In this document: positions 1 to 8,175 of the stretch, piece by piece
Layout of the letters: the number at the start of each line of letters is the position of its first letter
How positions within the stretch are numbered: the first letter of the stretch is position 1
Assembly (NCBI GenBank): GCA_003210755.1
Contig: QCUL01000016.1
Coordinates: forward strand, 1-55,618
Reading direction: 5' to 3'
DNA length: 55,618 nucleotides
Origin: Synechococcus sp. AG-679-C18
Lineage (GTDB): Bacteria; Cyanobacteriota; Cyanobacteriia; PCC-6307; Cyanobiaceae
Notes under the pieces: generated by a model
What the model saw: only the letters and a program-made list of their open reading frames with translations
The model's database searches: none
What the model was told of the DNA's origin: nothing
Made by a program: the position numbers and the translations under genes

Positions 1-531
1 CAAGGGATTCCCTTCACCAGTTTTCGACCCACTTACATCGTCGGACCTGGGAATTACAACCCCGTGGAAAGCTGGTTTTTTGACCGGATCGTGAATGATC
101 GCCCAATCCCCCTTCCTGGATCAGGAGAGACGATCACTCAGCTTGGCCATGCGGAGGATCTAGCAGAAGCGATGGCGCGATCGCTCGAAGTGGATGCCTC
201 TTGCAATCGGATCTACAACTGCAGCGCAAGCCGAGGTATTACCTTCCTTGGCTTGATCGAAGCCGCAGCTGTGGCGTGTGGCCGAAACCCAGAGGCATTG
301 GATCTTCGCCCGTTCGACCCCAGTGGATTGGATCCAAAAGCGCGAAAGTCGTTTCCTCTCAGGTTGAGTCACTTCTTAACTGACACCAAGCGTGTCAGAC
401 GTGAACTGGCTTGGGAACCCAGATTTGATGCCTGCTCCTGTCTCGTCGACAGCTATCAACGTGATTACAAATTGCGGCCCACATCAGAACCTGACTTCAG
501 CTCTGACCTTTCTCTAATCGGGGAGATTTGA
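1..531 (+). CDS. NAD-dependent epimerase/dehydratase, CSP41-like (3' part only)
   Basis: The frame is open from the first base of the window, so the 5' part, including the Rossmann dinucleotide-binding motif, lies outside. The visible C-terminal ~176 residues have the pattern of the chloroplast stem-loop binding protein CSP41 group of atypical SDR epimerases: RPTYIVGPGNYNPVE near the start, then SQLGH-like (here TQLGHAEDLAEA), and a late FLTDTKR followed by LAWEPRFD. Family knowledge: plant CSP41 proteins bind and cleave RNA in plastids; the cyanobacterial homologues are poorly characterised, so the substrate is unknown. The GTG at 64 is an internal codon, not the start. The 3' end overlaps the 3' end of convergent pgsA by 35 bases. 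Confidence 0.85.
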   Translation, partial: QGIPFTSFRPTYIVGPGNYNPVESWFFDRIVNDRPIPLPGSGETITQLGHAEDLAEAMARSLEVDASCNRIYNCSASRGITFLGLIEAAAVACGRNPEALDLRPFDPSGLDPKARKSFPLRLSHFLTDTKRVRRELAWEPRFDACSCLVDSYQRDYKLRPTSEPDFSSDLSLIGEI

Positions 532-1045
532 GGTATTGCCAAGCTGACCAGAGAGCGAGGATCAAAGAGAGCCAAAATAGGCCTGCACCAATCGTTCGCA
601 GGTCCTGGACCACGGCTTGATCTCCCCAAAGAGGGGGCCAGAGCATGAGCGCAAGGCTTAGGAATTGCAGAATCGTTTTGAGTTTGCCCGCAGCTGATGC
701 TGGTGCTCCATCACTGCTCACTCCGCGCCAACCAGAGATCAGTAATTCGCGAGCAAGCAAAAGCCAAACCGCCCAGATCGGCAGACTTCCCTCCGATGCC
801 AACCAGATCAGAGGAGCGCTGATCAAAAGCTTGTCAGCCAGCGGATCAAGCCGGGCTCCCCAGCTACTACCTCCATCTGCTCGCCTTGCAAGCCACCCAT
901 CAGCTGCATCGCTGAGTCCTCCAAGAAGCAACAACCACCAGGCCAGGGAGTTGTATTGCATGGCCAAGGCCAAAAGGAGCGGGAGCCCCATAAGGGCTCG
1001 AGCAAGGGTTAGTCGATCAGCCCAGAGGCGCCATGGAGAGATCAA
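497..1045 (-). CDS. pgsA: CDP-diacylglycerol--glycerol-3-phosphate 3-phosphatidyltransferase
   Basis: Makes phosphatidylglycerophosphate from CDP-diacylglycerol and glycerol-3-phosphate, the committed step to phosphatidylglycerol, a lipid required by photosystems. The 182-residue product has the complete CDP-alcohol phosphotransferase motif D-G-x2-A-R-x8-G-x3-D-x3-D at about residues 49-71, with an extra Asp at 46, and several hydrophobic helices around it. The length is normal for PgsA. It is divergent from the CBS protein gene, with 31 bases between the two starts, and convergent with the CSP41-like gene at its 3' end. Confidence 0.93.
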   Translation of the reverse strand: MISPWRLWADRLTLARALMGLPLLLALAMQYNSLAWWLLLLGGLSDAADGWLARRADGGSSWGARLDPLADKLLISAPLIWLASEGSLPIWAVWLLLARELLISGWRGVSSDGAPASAAGKLKTILQFLSLALMLWPPLWGDQAVVQDLRTIGAGLFWLSLILALWSAWQYLKSPRLEKGQS

Positions 1046-1076
1046 GGCTCAGAATGCGTTGAGATGCGTGGATTCA

Positions 1077-1547
1077 ATGGTGCTTGAGCAGACGGTCAAA
1101 GAGGTGATGTCATCTCCCGTGTTGACTGTGACGCCAGAAACGGCATTAAAGGATGCTGTCAGTCTGCTGAGCGATCACCACATCAGTGGCCTACCAGTGG
1201 TTGATCAGAATGGAATTCTGATTGGTGAGCTGACAGAGCAAGACCTCATGGTCCGCGAGAGCGGTGTGGATGCCGGCCCTTACGTCATGCTGCTGGACAG
1301 TGTGATTTATCTCCGAAATCCACTTAACTGGGATAAGCAAGTGCACCAAGTTCTTGGAACCAAGGTGAGTGATCTGATGCGGCGCGATCTTCACAGCTGT
1401 TCAGAGAATCTGCCTCTCCCCAAAGCAGCATCATTGCTGCATGAACGCAGTACTCAGAGACTGATCGTGGTGGACGACGACAAAAGCCCCGTGGGTGTTT
1501 TGACACGGGGTGACATCGTCCGAGCTTTGGCATCTAGTCAGGCTTAG
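1077..1547 (+). CDS. CBS domain-pair protein
   Basis: A 156-residue stand-alone protein of two CBS motifs (about residues 7-60 and 95-153). Each repeat has the usual VxxVMSSPVLTVTPE/ VSDLMRRDL opening and closes with a GxLTxxDI/L element (GELTEQDL, GVLTRGDI). CBS pairs usually bind adenine nucleotides and act as energy sensors; no partner is evident here. The frame is open upstream to 645, but that extension runs antisense through pgsA and is low-complexity, so I start at the ATG at 1077. The last four bases overlap the end of the convergent gene at 1544. Confidence 0.88.
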   Translation: MVLEQTVKEVMSSPVLTVTPETALKDAVSLLSDHHISGLPVVDQNGILIGELTEQDLMVRESGVDAGPYVMLLDSVIYLRNPLNWDKQVHQVLGTKVSDLMRRDLHSCSENLPLPKAASLLHERSTQRLIVVDDDKSPVGVLTRGDIVRALASSQA

Positions 1548-2725
1548 CGAGAAGCGAGTGGCGTGATTCGAATCGCCACAGGCTTGATAAAGCGAAATTC
1601 CACTAGGTCCCCCAGGGCTAGCTCATCGAACATCTCTGAAGACATTCGATTGCTGACATCAAGATTGTGGACTTTTCCGAATGGCCCCCTGAGGGTCACC
1701 GTTCGATCGGATCGAGAAATTCTCACTACTTCCGCACTACCTGTGGCCATGGCCACGCGAGTGCCCTTAGGAACAGGTCCAAAGTCTGAAGCCAGCTCAA
1801 CATCCTGACGCTCAAAACTCAAGGCTTTATTGGAGGAAGGGCGTAGGTCAACCACCAGCCCATCCAAAATCTCCAGATCAATTTCGGACCCCGGACTTAA
1901 TTTCAAGGAGTTGAGGTCCACAGCGGAGGTCACTAGAAAGTTGTGCCCTTCAGGGTCCAGAACCTCAAGCACCTTCTCCTCAGGCAGAAGACGCATCACA
2001 GTTGCGTGAAGGTGAGTGATCTCAAACGATTCGAGAAGCTCAGCCTTCAGAGTCATTCCAGACATGAGATTGGCAGCCAGGGGAGCCTCTAAGGCCGAAC
2101 GACTGCGCGAAGAATCAGGAAGTTTGCGAACTCCAACAGCGATGGGCTGCACCAACCTGAAATCAATGAAGTCTCCAGCGTTCAAGTCCTCAAGAGGATC
2201 ATTCCCTGGACTGGCAAGAACATCGAGATTATGGATGCCCCCTAATGGACCCATCAAGCTGAGACTCCCATCTTGATGATCAAGCTTGATGACTTTGCCT
2301 GTACCTGAAGCAAGAGCAACCCTCATCCCCTTCTTCAACCTCCCCATGTCATTTGGAAGGATGATGTCTTCACGACTGAAACTCAACTCTTGATCCTTGC
2401 TTGGCTCAAGGTCCACAAGCAATCCATCGAGAATGGAAAGACTCACGTCATCCCCGGGTTTCAGGCTGAGAGGTTTTAAATCAAAACCAACTGTATAAAT
2501 TTCCTTATGCCCCTGAGGGTCAATAATTTCAATTACCTTTTCGCTTGGAAGCGCTTCGCTGACGGTGCCTCTCAACTCAGTGACTTCGAAACCTGCAAGC
2601 TGTTCTTCGCTAAAACCTGCAAGAGAGATTCTTGGGCTGACCACTGTTGATGCCAGCAATGTGCAGATCAGCAGCACTCGGCCATGGAGTTTTTGAAAGG
2701 TCTTCTGGCGCGATGTGCGGATCAT
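1544..2725 (-). CDS. Secreted protein of two tandem homologous domains, function unknown
   Basis: 393 residues with an N-terminal hydrophobic segment (about 16-36) read as a signal peptide or anchor. The rest is a clear internal duplication: about residues 45-200 and 232-391 share, in order, SEKVIEIIDPQGH / EEKVLEVLDPEGH, SILDGLLVDLEPS / EILDGLVVDLRPS, KKGMRVALASGTG / PKGTRVAMATGSA, GPLGGIHNLDV / GPFGKVHNLDV and a QPIAV / KPVAI ending. The pattern of short beta-strands suggests a periplasmic or surface beta-domain. No known family recognised. It is divergent from the L,D-transpeptidase gene, 78 bases away. Confidence 0.85.
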   Translation of the reverse strand: MIRTSRQKTFQKLHGRVLLICTLLASTVVSPRISLAGFSEEQLAGFEVTELRGTVSEALPSEKVIEIIDPQGHKEIYTVGFDLKPLSLKPGDDVSLSILDGLLVDLEPSKDQELSFSREDIILPNDMGRLKKGMRVALASGTGKVIKLDHQDGSLSLMGPLGGIHNLDVLASPGNDPLEDLNAGDFIDFRLVQPIAVGVRKLPDSSRSRSALEAPLAANLMSGMTLKAELLESFEITHLHATVMRLLPEEKVLEVLDPEGHNFLVTSAVDLNSLKLSPGSEIDLEILDGLVVDLRPSSNKALSFERQDVELASDFGPVPKGTRVAMATGSAEVVRISRSDRTVTLRGPFGKVHNLDVSNRMSSEMFDELALGDLVEFRFIKPVAIRITPLASR

Positions 2726-2803
2726 TGGTTGTTGATCAAACGTTCGAAGACGGTAGCTCCCTCTTTTGGTGAGTCAAAATACGTAAAGTTCAACGTTCGC
2801 TGC

Positions 2804-3277
2804 ATGTCGATTTCATTGATCAGCCGATTGCTGCTTTGCATCGGCCTAACGGTTGTTGCATCAGCGATGCAACTCCCAGCTCGCGCTGACAAAACAATCG
2901 AAATCAGCTTGAAGGATCGGTACTTAAAACTGTTCGATTCAGGAAAAGTGGTCGCTCAATACCCCGTAGCTATCGGAGCTCCTGAATCGCCAACGCTGTC
3001 TGGAAATTATGAGATCACTCGCATGGAAGATGCGCCGGTCTATCACAAAAAAGGCAAAGTAATCGCTCCTGGTCCAAAGAATCCAGTGGGAGTTAGGTAC
3101 ATGGCTTATTTTCAATTAGGTGCAGGTGAATATGCCATTCACGGCACAGCTTGGCCAAACTGGGTCAACTTAAGAGCTGCTGTCAGCCTTGGGTGTATCC
3201 GCATGCTGAATAAAGACGTGATCAGCCTTTTCAATCAAGTGGACGTTGGAACACCTGTCGTCGTGACATCCAACTGA
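2804..3277 (+). CDS. L,D-transpeptidase (YkuD family)
   Basis: Periplasmic enzyme family that cross-links or modifies peptidoglycan using an active-site cysteine. 157 residues from the ATG at 2804: signal peptide to about residue 28 (ends PARA), then a single YkuD domain. The catalytic signature is complete: HGTAWPNW, and 14-17 residues later VSLGCIRML with the nucleophilic Cys. No LysM or other peptidoglycan-binding domain is present. The frame extends upstream to 2684, but this would overlap the start of the divergent gene and bury the signal peptide, so the later start is preferred. The next gene follows after 3 bases. Confidence 0.9.
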   Translation: MSISLISRLLLCIGLTVVASAMQLPARADKTIEISLKDRYLKLFDSGKVVAQYPVAIGAPESPTLSGNYEITRMEDAPVYHKKGKVIAPGPKNPVGVRYMAYFQLGAGEYAIHGTAWPNWVNLRAAVSLGCIRMLNKDVISLFNQVDVGTPVVVTSN

Positions 3278-3280
3278 GCC

Positions 3281-3559
3281 ATGCGTTTTAATCCCTTCCT
3301 CGTTTTGGTGATTTCAACCTGCATGACGTCTCCCCTGCAGGCTCAACCTTCTCCAATGCGCGAGATGCCCGAACAAAAATTTTTGGATCAGGTTGAAGCA
3401 CCGGGACATGTTTTGATCTCAGCCCGCGGCGCTATGGCGGTCAACGCAGAAGCTCGCCGTCAAGGACTAACTTTTCCAGCCGTTGGCTATTGGTCTCCCG
3501 AAAACGTTTGTTTTAGCAATCCACCAAAAGGTGATTGCAACGGACTTTTTAGGCGTTAG
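3281..3559 (+). CDS. Small secreted hypothetical protein
   Basis: 92 residues with an N-terminal signal peptide (hydrophobic residues 5-20, ending LQAQ). The mature part has two cysteines (in ENVCFSNPPKGDCNG) that could form a disulphide. It starts 3 bases after the L,D-transpeptidase stop, so the two are probably cotranscribed and this may act in the envelope. No family recognised. It ends 6 bases before the 3' end of the convergent 516-residue gene. Confidence 0.75.
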   Translation: MRFNPFLVLVISTCMTSPLQAQPSPMREMPEQKFLDQVEAPGHVLISARGAMAVNAEARRQGLTFPAVGYWSPENVCFSNPPKGDCNGLFRR

Positions 3560-3565
3560 CTCACT

Positions 3566-5116
3566 TCAGTTAAGAGCTCTGGGCAAAGGAGGCGGAGGGA
3601 GCACCGGCGGAGGGGGAGCTCCATAGATTTTGGTTGCATCATCGTCAGTTGATAACACGGCTTCCCCTTCATCAAACAGAGGGGTTGGTGGCACGGGCTG
3701 AGGCCAAGCTTCTGGATCCTCTGGAAGCACCTGATCTTCCTGAAGCAGCACTGGTGGTGGCAAATCAGGCGGCAGGTCGAGATCAAATGGCTGAGACTCC
3801 ACATCTGGATAAAAAGACTCTTCCTGCTGAATTCCCAATTCAGGCCCCCCTCGGAGCACAAGCGGGTCTGCCGTGATCGGTGGTTCTCTAAGCGGTGGAC
3901 TAATGGGAGCTTCTTTATTGGGTGATTGCGCCTCATCGCGATCTAAACCTGGACTTGGTTTGGGAGCCCAGATCATTCGAGCAATCGGTTCAACTCCCTT
4001 TTCCATCACACGATTTAATCCCGCCAACGCACGATCCATCAACTGGCCACCAAAGAACACAAGGCAGTCAGATGTTCCATCACATCCATTGTTAGTTTCA
4101 ATGCGTTGGGTCAAATCAGACATCAGACCTCCTGCAAGAGAGACACGACGTTCGCTCAGTCTGAGCAGGTAAGGCACATGCACAAAGCTGGTTGCCCCTC
4201 CACTGATCCAGTTGGCGTCTTCCTCAGTGAAACCCTTCACTCCTGGAATGATCAGTCGACTCTTAGAAGCGTGGTCTGGCATGTAAGCCGCCACTAAGCC
4301 GCGTCTGCGTGCCAAATCTTTTGTCTGCTCAAGCGTGAGCCCCTCCTTGCTCATCAGCATTTCAATCCGGCCGTTGGACTTCAAGCCATACACCATGCGG
4401 ATTCTTGGTAAGTAATACCGAATCCGTTGTCCCATGCTGATGCTGTAAGCACCTTTGTAGCTTTCAGGAGGATCTTCTAAATCGTTGTAGATGCTGTGCA
4501 ATCCGCCAACAAACATGTCGTAACGCTGGGCACGATCAGGGGTTAACTCGCCATATCCGAAATCAACGGTGCCATCTTTAAGGATTCCGATGAAGGCTCG
4601 TTGCCTTGACGCGGTTCGATTGCGTCCACGCCAGACCCTGCTACCCAGCTTCAAATCGCCAAGCGGAACTGTGATTTCTCGTCCAAACTCATCAATATGT
4701 CTCTCGTACATTGGCCCTGAGACGTAAGCAAGCGCAGCAGTGTCTTCGAAAGCATCCTGCTCACGATCCCAGCCCTCCAAAAGGCCAAGACGTACGTCAC
4801 GAGGATCGAAGTCAAGGGCATACACCTCATCATCAGGCTGGTAGAGGAAAGGACCAGCATCAGCATTGGAAATTTGAGTTGGCCGCGTCGCCAACTCCTT
4901 TTTTTCAGGGATGGCAGGTGCAAGGGCAACGAGTGCCGTGAAGACCGCTAGTGGGACAACAAAAATGAACCAACGCTTACGAAGACCATTCGAGCGCTGT
5001 TTGACGGGCTTGCGTCTCCTGCGTCGAGACGTTTTGGCTGCACGAGCGGGTGCTGTCCGGGTTCGTTTCACCGAACCAGCCTCCGTCTTCGAGATCGGGG
5101 TGCGGGGTTGTGCCAA
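3566..5116 (-). CDS. Membrane-anchored protein with basic N-terminus and proline-rich tail
   Basis: 516 residues. The N-terminus (about 1-48) is very rich in Arg and Lys, then one transmembrane helix (about 49-68) anchors a large probably periplasmic domain (about 75-395), and the C-terminus (about 400-516) is Pro-rich and acidic, ending PPPVLPPPPLPRALN. The globular domain has a GPMYERHIDEFGREI segment followed by GxxDFGYG and a long middle that loosely recalls phosphodiester-glycosidase (DUF2233/NAGPA-like) folds; I could not confirm this. The 5' end overlaps the 3' end of the upstream phosphoesterase gene by 49 bases, so they are likely cotranscribed. Confidence 0.85.
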   Translation of the reverse strand: MAQPRTPISKTEAGSVKRTRTAPARAAKTSRRRRRKPVKQRSNGLRKRWFIFVVPLAVFTALVALAPAIPEKKELATRPTQISNADAGPFLYQPDDEVYALDFDPRDVRLGLLEGWDREQDAFEDTAALAYVSGPMYERHIDEFGREITVPLGDLKLGSRVWRGRNRTASRQRAFIGILKDGTVDFGYGELTPDRAQRYDMFVGGLHSIYNDLEDPPESYKGAYSISMGQRIRYYLPRIRMVYGLKSNGRIEMLMSKEGLTLEQTKDLARRRGLVAAYMPDHASKSRLIIPGVKGFTEEDANWISGGATSFVHVPYLLRLSERRVSLAGGLMSDLTQRIETNNGCDGTSDCLVFFGGQLMDRALAGLNRVMEKGVEPIARMIWAPKPSPGLDRDEAQSPNKEAPISPPLREPPITADPLVLRGGPELGIQQEESFYPDVESQPFDLDLPPDLPPPVLLQEDQVLPEDPEAWPQPVPPTPLFDEGEAVLSTDDDATKIYGAPPPPVLPPPPLPRALN

Positions 5117-5796
5117 GAAACAATGGTGCCCTCAACCACCAGCCATTTGCGGTAACGGTGACCGCATTCGTGCCCTCCCGTCAACTCACCAAACGCAGGG
5201 ATCAACAATCTCTCCTCAACATTGTCGTAAGCGAAGCAGGGAAGACGAAGTCGATCTGCTCCAGAACTGACGCTCGCAACTGGGTGGATATGTCCGCAAA
5301 CATTAAGCAAAGAGTCTTTTTCAGTAGAGCATTCAGGTTCGTGGCTTAACCAAAGTTTTCCGAGCTGGTAGCTCGAATGCTGCGGTAGGTCTGAGATCCA
5401 GCAATGACGGTCATGATTTCCCCCCACTAGCTTGATTGGACAATTAATGAGAGAAGGAAGGGCTAATAAAGTTTCACGAAGAGATGCGGTGAGCCCCAAT
5501 CGGCCGTGTATCAGATCACCCAGAACGATCAGAACCCTGGGCTGCAATCGTGAGCAGAGGGCCAACAGTTGATTCAAGGTTCCACGATCTCCATCACTTG
5601 GAAGTGGAATGCCGTGAGCTTGGAAAACCTCAGCTTTGCCCAAATGAAGGTCGGCGATAAGAAGTTCTCTGCCAGCAGGTCGCCAGACGGCCTTCTCAGG
5701 CAAAAAATCCAGGTGCTCATGATTCCACCTCCAAGAAAAATCAAAGGAGGAATCGTTGGCATCACCTTGATCAGTTGTTGTGCGCTCTTCAGTCAA
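5068..5796 (-). CDS. pdeM: Calcineurin-like metallophosphoesterase, PdeM-like
   Basis: 242 residues with the full set of metallophosphoesterase motifs in order: IADLHLGKAE, VLGDLIHGR, GGNHDRH, LSHEP and CGHIHPV. The spacing and the HLGKAxxF(Q)xxGxxxP context match the family annotated as ligase-associated DNA damage response endonuclease PdeM. In many bacteria it neighbours an Lhr-like helicase, a DNA ligase and an MBL exonuclease; none of those is here, so its substrate in this organism is open. An alternative is a general cyclic or nucleotide phosphodiesterase. The stop lies inside the start of the next minus-strand gene. Confidence 0.88.
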   Translation of the reverse strand: MTEERTTTDQGDANDSSFDFSWRWNHEHLDFLPEKAVWRPAGRELLIADLHLGKAEVFQAHGIPLPSDGDRGTLNQLLALCSRLQPRVLIVLGDLIHGRLGLTASLRETLLALPSLINCPIKLVGGNHDRHCWISDLPQHSSYQLGKLWLSHEPECSTEKDSLLNVCGHIHPVASVSSGADRLRLPCFAYDNVEERLLIPAFGELTGGHECGHRYRKWLVVEGTIVSWHNPAPRSRRRRLVR

Positions 5797-5983
5797 AGAG
5801 GCTCATCCCACGAACGCCGTTAAGCACACCTTCAGGCCACTAAGCAATTCTACAAGCACTAAAAATCATAATCACTAGCGTAGGAGAGAGAATCCGTTTG
5901 GATTGAGCTCAAACAAACCTTCAAGTGCCTTCCTTTTCGAAGCAAGGGATGAGAGTCTTTTAGTTCCTAGAATTTCCGCCCTC

Positions 5984-6064
5984 ATGACACTCGCCTTACT
6001 CTTGGCACTGCTTGGATCACTGATGGCCATGGGAATCATCGTTCGCCGCCTTGAGAGGCGATAA
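5984..6064 (+). CDS. Possible 26-residue single-helix membrane peptide
   Basis: A very short frame starting ATG at 5984: about 18 hydrophobic residues (TLALLLALLGSLMAMGII) then a basic end (VRRLERR). This looks like a single transmembrane helix with a positive cytoplasmic end, similar in shape to the tiny subunits of photosynthetic complexes, but I do not recognise it as any of them. It ends 18 bases before the glutamate-receptor-like gene. Evidence is length, composition and position only. Confidence 0.35.
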   Translation: MTLALLLALLGSLMAMGIIVRRLERR

Positions 6065-6082
6065 TCGATTAAAGCCATTGCT

Positions 6083-7144
6083 ATGCGAGCACTACTTTTA
6101 ACTGGCATTCTGTTTCTATCGCTGCCATTTCCAGTATTAGCGAAGGAATTACGGGTGGGTGTGAGCGGCTCCCCTCCATTTGTGACTGATCAGAATGGTG
6201 AATTAGGAGGAATTAGTATTGAAATTTGGAAGAGCGTTGCGAGACGTCTCGACCAACCCTATAAATTCATTGTTCAGAAAAGTACTGAGGCAAACATAAA
6301 AGCAGTTTCTAATGGCACTATTGATGTGGCTATTGGTCCAATCAGCATTACACCTAATCGATTAGCAAATCCAAAAATTGATTTTACTCAGCCTTATTTT
6401 CATGGATATGAAGGCTTACTAGTCCCACAGAAAGCACCAAGTTTAATCACACGACTCCGTCCTTTCATAGGTTGGGCAGCCTTATCATCTATTGGAGGTT
6501 TGCTAACTCTACTATTCATTTTTGGCAACTTGATTTGGTTGGCAGAGAGACGTAAAAACCCAGCACAGTTTCCACGGCAATATCTGCATGGAATTGGCAA
6601 TGGGATGTGGTTTGGATTAGTCACATTAACAACTGTCGGATACGGAGACAGGGCTCCGCTATCTCGGAGTGGCAGAGCAATAGCAGGAATTTGGATGGTC
6701 ATGTCGCTAGTTGCCGTTTCTTCAATCACGGCAGGCTTAGCATCAGCCTTTACATTGTCACTTGCACGCATAGCTCCATCAGCCATTCGCACAAAATCCG
6801 ATTTAAGAGGTAAAACGATAGCCGTAATTGATGGAACTACAAGCCAAAAATGGGGACAAGTTTACGAAACAGATGCGTTAATAACGGACGATTTAAACGA
6901 AGCCATTGGCTTACTAGAAAAGGGAAAAGTGGAAGGAGTAATTTTTGACGAGGCACCATTACGCTATTACTTAAAGCAAAACAAGGGGCTCAAACTTAAA
7001 TTGGCAAATTTTCACTTAGCAATACAAACATATGGATTCATTCTCCCTATGGGAAGCGAGCTTAGAAACAATTTAAATATAGAATTACTTGACATGCAAA
7101 GAGATGGAGAAACCAAAGGGATCAAGGACAAACTCTTAGATTAA
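6083..7144 (+). CDS. GluR0-like ionotropic glutamate receptor channel
   Basis: 353 residues with the architecture of prokaryotic glutamate receptors: signal peptide (1-20), first half of a periplasmic solute-binding domain (22-118), TM1 (about 130-154), a pore loop with the potassium selectivity filter TVGYGD (184-189), TM2 (about 196-228), and the second half of the binding domain (235-350). In GluR0 an amino acid binding to the clamshell opens a potassium-selective pore. The ligand-binding lobe contains FDEAPLRYY, typical of family 3 solute-binding proteins. Ligand not predictable here. A-T rich relative to its neighbours upstream. Confidence 0.9.
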   Translation: MRALLLTGILFLSLPFPVLAKELRVGVSGSPPFVTDQNGELGGISIEIWKSVARRLDQPYKFIVQKSTEANIKAVSNGTIDVAIGPISITPNRLANPKIDFTQPYFHGYEGLLVPQKAPSLITRLRPFIGWAALSSIGGLLTLLFIFGNLIWLAERRKNPAQFPRQYLHGIGNGMWFGLVTLTTVGYGDRAPLSRSGRAIAGIWMVMSLVAVSSITAGLASAFTLSLARIAPSAIRTKSDLRGKTIAVIDGTTSQKWGQVYETDALITDDLNEAIGLLEKGKVEGVIFDEAPLRYYLKQNKGLKLKLANFHLAIQTYGFILPMGSELRNNLNIELLDMQRDGETKGIKDKLLD

Positions 7145-7152
7145 GAACTTAA

Positions 7153-7530
7153 TCAACTCAAGAAGGTATGCCGACGCAAACCGTCTTCGATCAGAAAAGT
7201 AGCGAGACTGCTGCAGCTCCGGCCTTCCTTGAGAGCCTGCTGTTTTAAGCAATTCATCACGCCAGAAGGAAGAGTAACGTTGAGACGCTCGGAGTCTGCT
7301 GCTTCAGCAACCTGTCCTGCACTAATAGGAGCATCATTAGCAGTCAACTGCTGCTGTAATTCTTGAAGAAGGCTCTCTAACAATGACACGCTTGTGTAAC
7401 GCGTACGAAACACAACCTTACTGTATTTTTTCGCATGTCGCCGGTTAGTCTTTTCGAAACAGTTGGGGGTGTGGATTAGCTGATGGACACTCTGACTCTT
7501 CATCTTGAACCCGGACAAGACCTTCTGCAA
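7153..7530 (-). CDS. Ribbon-helix-helix (CopG/Arc-like) protein
   Basis: The C-terminal ~45 residues read as a ribbon-helix-helix DNA-binding fold: ERLNVTLPSGVMNCLKQQA, then EGRSCSSLATFLIEDGLRR. Such proteins are small dimeric repressors or antitoxins. The listed start at 7530 overlaps the start of the divergent gene at 7483 by 48 bases; a GTG at 7413, giving an 86-residue protein, is a reasonable alternative and removes the overlap. No toxin gene is adjacent. The divergent arrangement with the PPC-glutaredoxin gene suggests autoregulation or control of that gene, which is inference. Confidence 0.65.
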   Translation of the reverse strand: MQKVLSGFKMKSQSVHQLIHTPNCFEKTNRRHAKKYSKVVFRTRYTSVSLLESLLQELQQQLTANDAPISAGQVAEAADSERLNVTLPSGVMNCLKQQALKEGRSCSSLATFLIEDGLRRHTFLS

Positions 7531-8082
7531 TCGATCTCATCAGAAGCGGAAAAGAGACGAATAAGCGGATTTTTGCTGGGAATTGTTGGGAATTTATCCC
7601 ATGCATCGTTTCGATGCCCCGGTCGCACAACGAACACGGTCTTAGAAGGCGAGCTAGAGATCATCACCTTGAATGGAACCTTTGCCCTCGATGAAGTTCA
7701 TCTGCACTTAAGCCTTTCTGACGGCGCCTGCCAAGTTTGGGGAGGACATCTAGAAACAGGATCATTGGTTTTAAAAAGTGCTGATCTCTTACTGGGAGTT
7801 CTCATACAAGGCGAGGCGAACCAAAAACCAAGCCTCACACGCATGGAAATCGCTGTGCTTCCAGGTTGTCCATGGTGCGCCAGTGCGCTGAGAATCTTAC
7901 ACGCTCATAACATTCCTCATGAAGTAATTACGGTAGATAACGATCACATTTTCCAGAAATGCAAGAATCGAAGTGGAATGTCAACATTCCCTCAAGTTTT
8001 TGTCGATGGTCAAGCCATTGGTGGGCATGACGAGCTTGAAAAATTAAAAAGTTCTGGCAAACTTTTTGAATTTATGCAATAA
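7483..8082 (+). CDS. PPC (DUF296) domain - glutaredoxin fusion
   Basis: 199 residues with two domains. Residues 1-112 look like a PPC/DUF296 domain: LEPGQDLLQSI, then GFLLGIVGNLSHA, LEGELEIITLNGT, and the His-rich HLHLSLSDGACQVWGGHL (73-90). Residues 120-199 are a glutaredoxin: dithiol active site CPWC at 129-132, the glutathione-contacting STFPQVF (167-173) and GGHDEL (180-185). Glutaredoxins reduce disulphides or mixed disulphides with glutathione; PPC domains occur in AT-hook DNA-binding proteins and as trimeric stand-alone proteins. The pairing in one chain is unusual to me. It may link a redox signal to binding by the PPC part (inference). Confidence 0.85.
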   Translation: MDTLTLHLEPGQDLLQSISSEAEKRRISGFLLGIVGNLSHASFRCPGRTTNTVLEGELEIITLNGTFALDEVHLHLSLSDGACQVWGGHLETGSLVLKSADLLLGVLIQGEANQKPSLTRMEIAVLPGCPWCASALRILHAHNIPHEVITVDNDHIFQKCKNRSGMSTFPQVFVDGQAIGGHDELEKLKSSGKLFEFMQ

Positions 8083-8175
8083 AACTGATCACAATGTTTG
8101 TCGCTCAGAAAAATTGTTATTAGTCAATGTTTCGAACAAAAATCAAAAATTAATAGAAATATAACCTTTTGGCCA

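Noticed and set aside
645-1076. Upstream extension of the CBS protein frame
   Set aside because: It runs antisense through pgsA, is Ser/Arg-rich and lacks any domain; the CBS pair starts naturally at the ATG at 1077.
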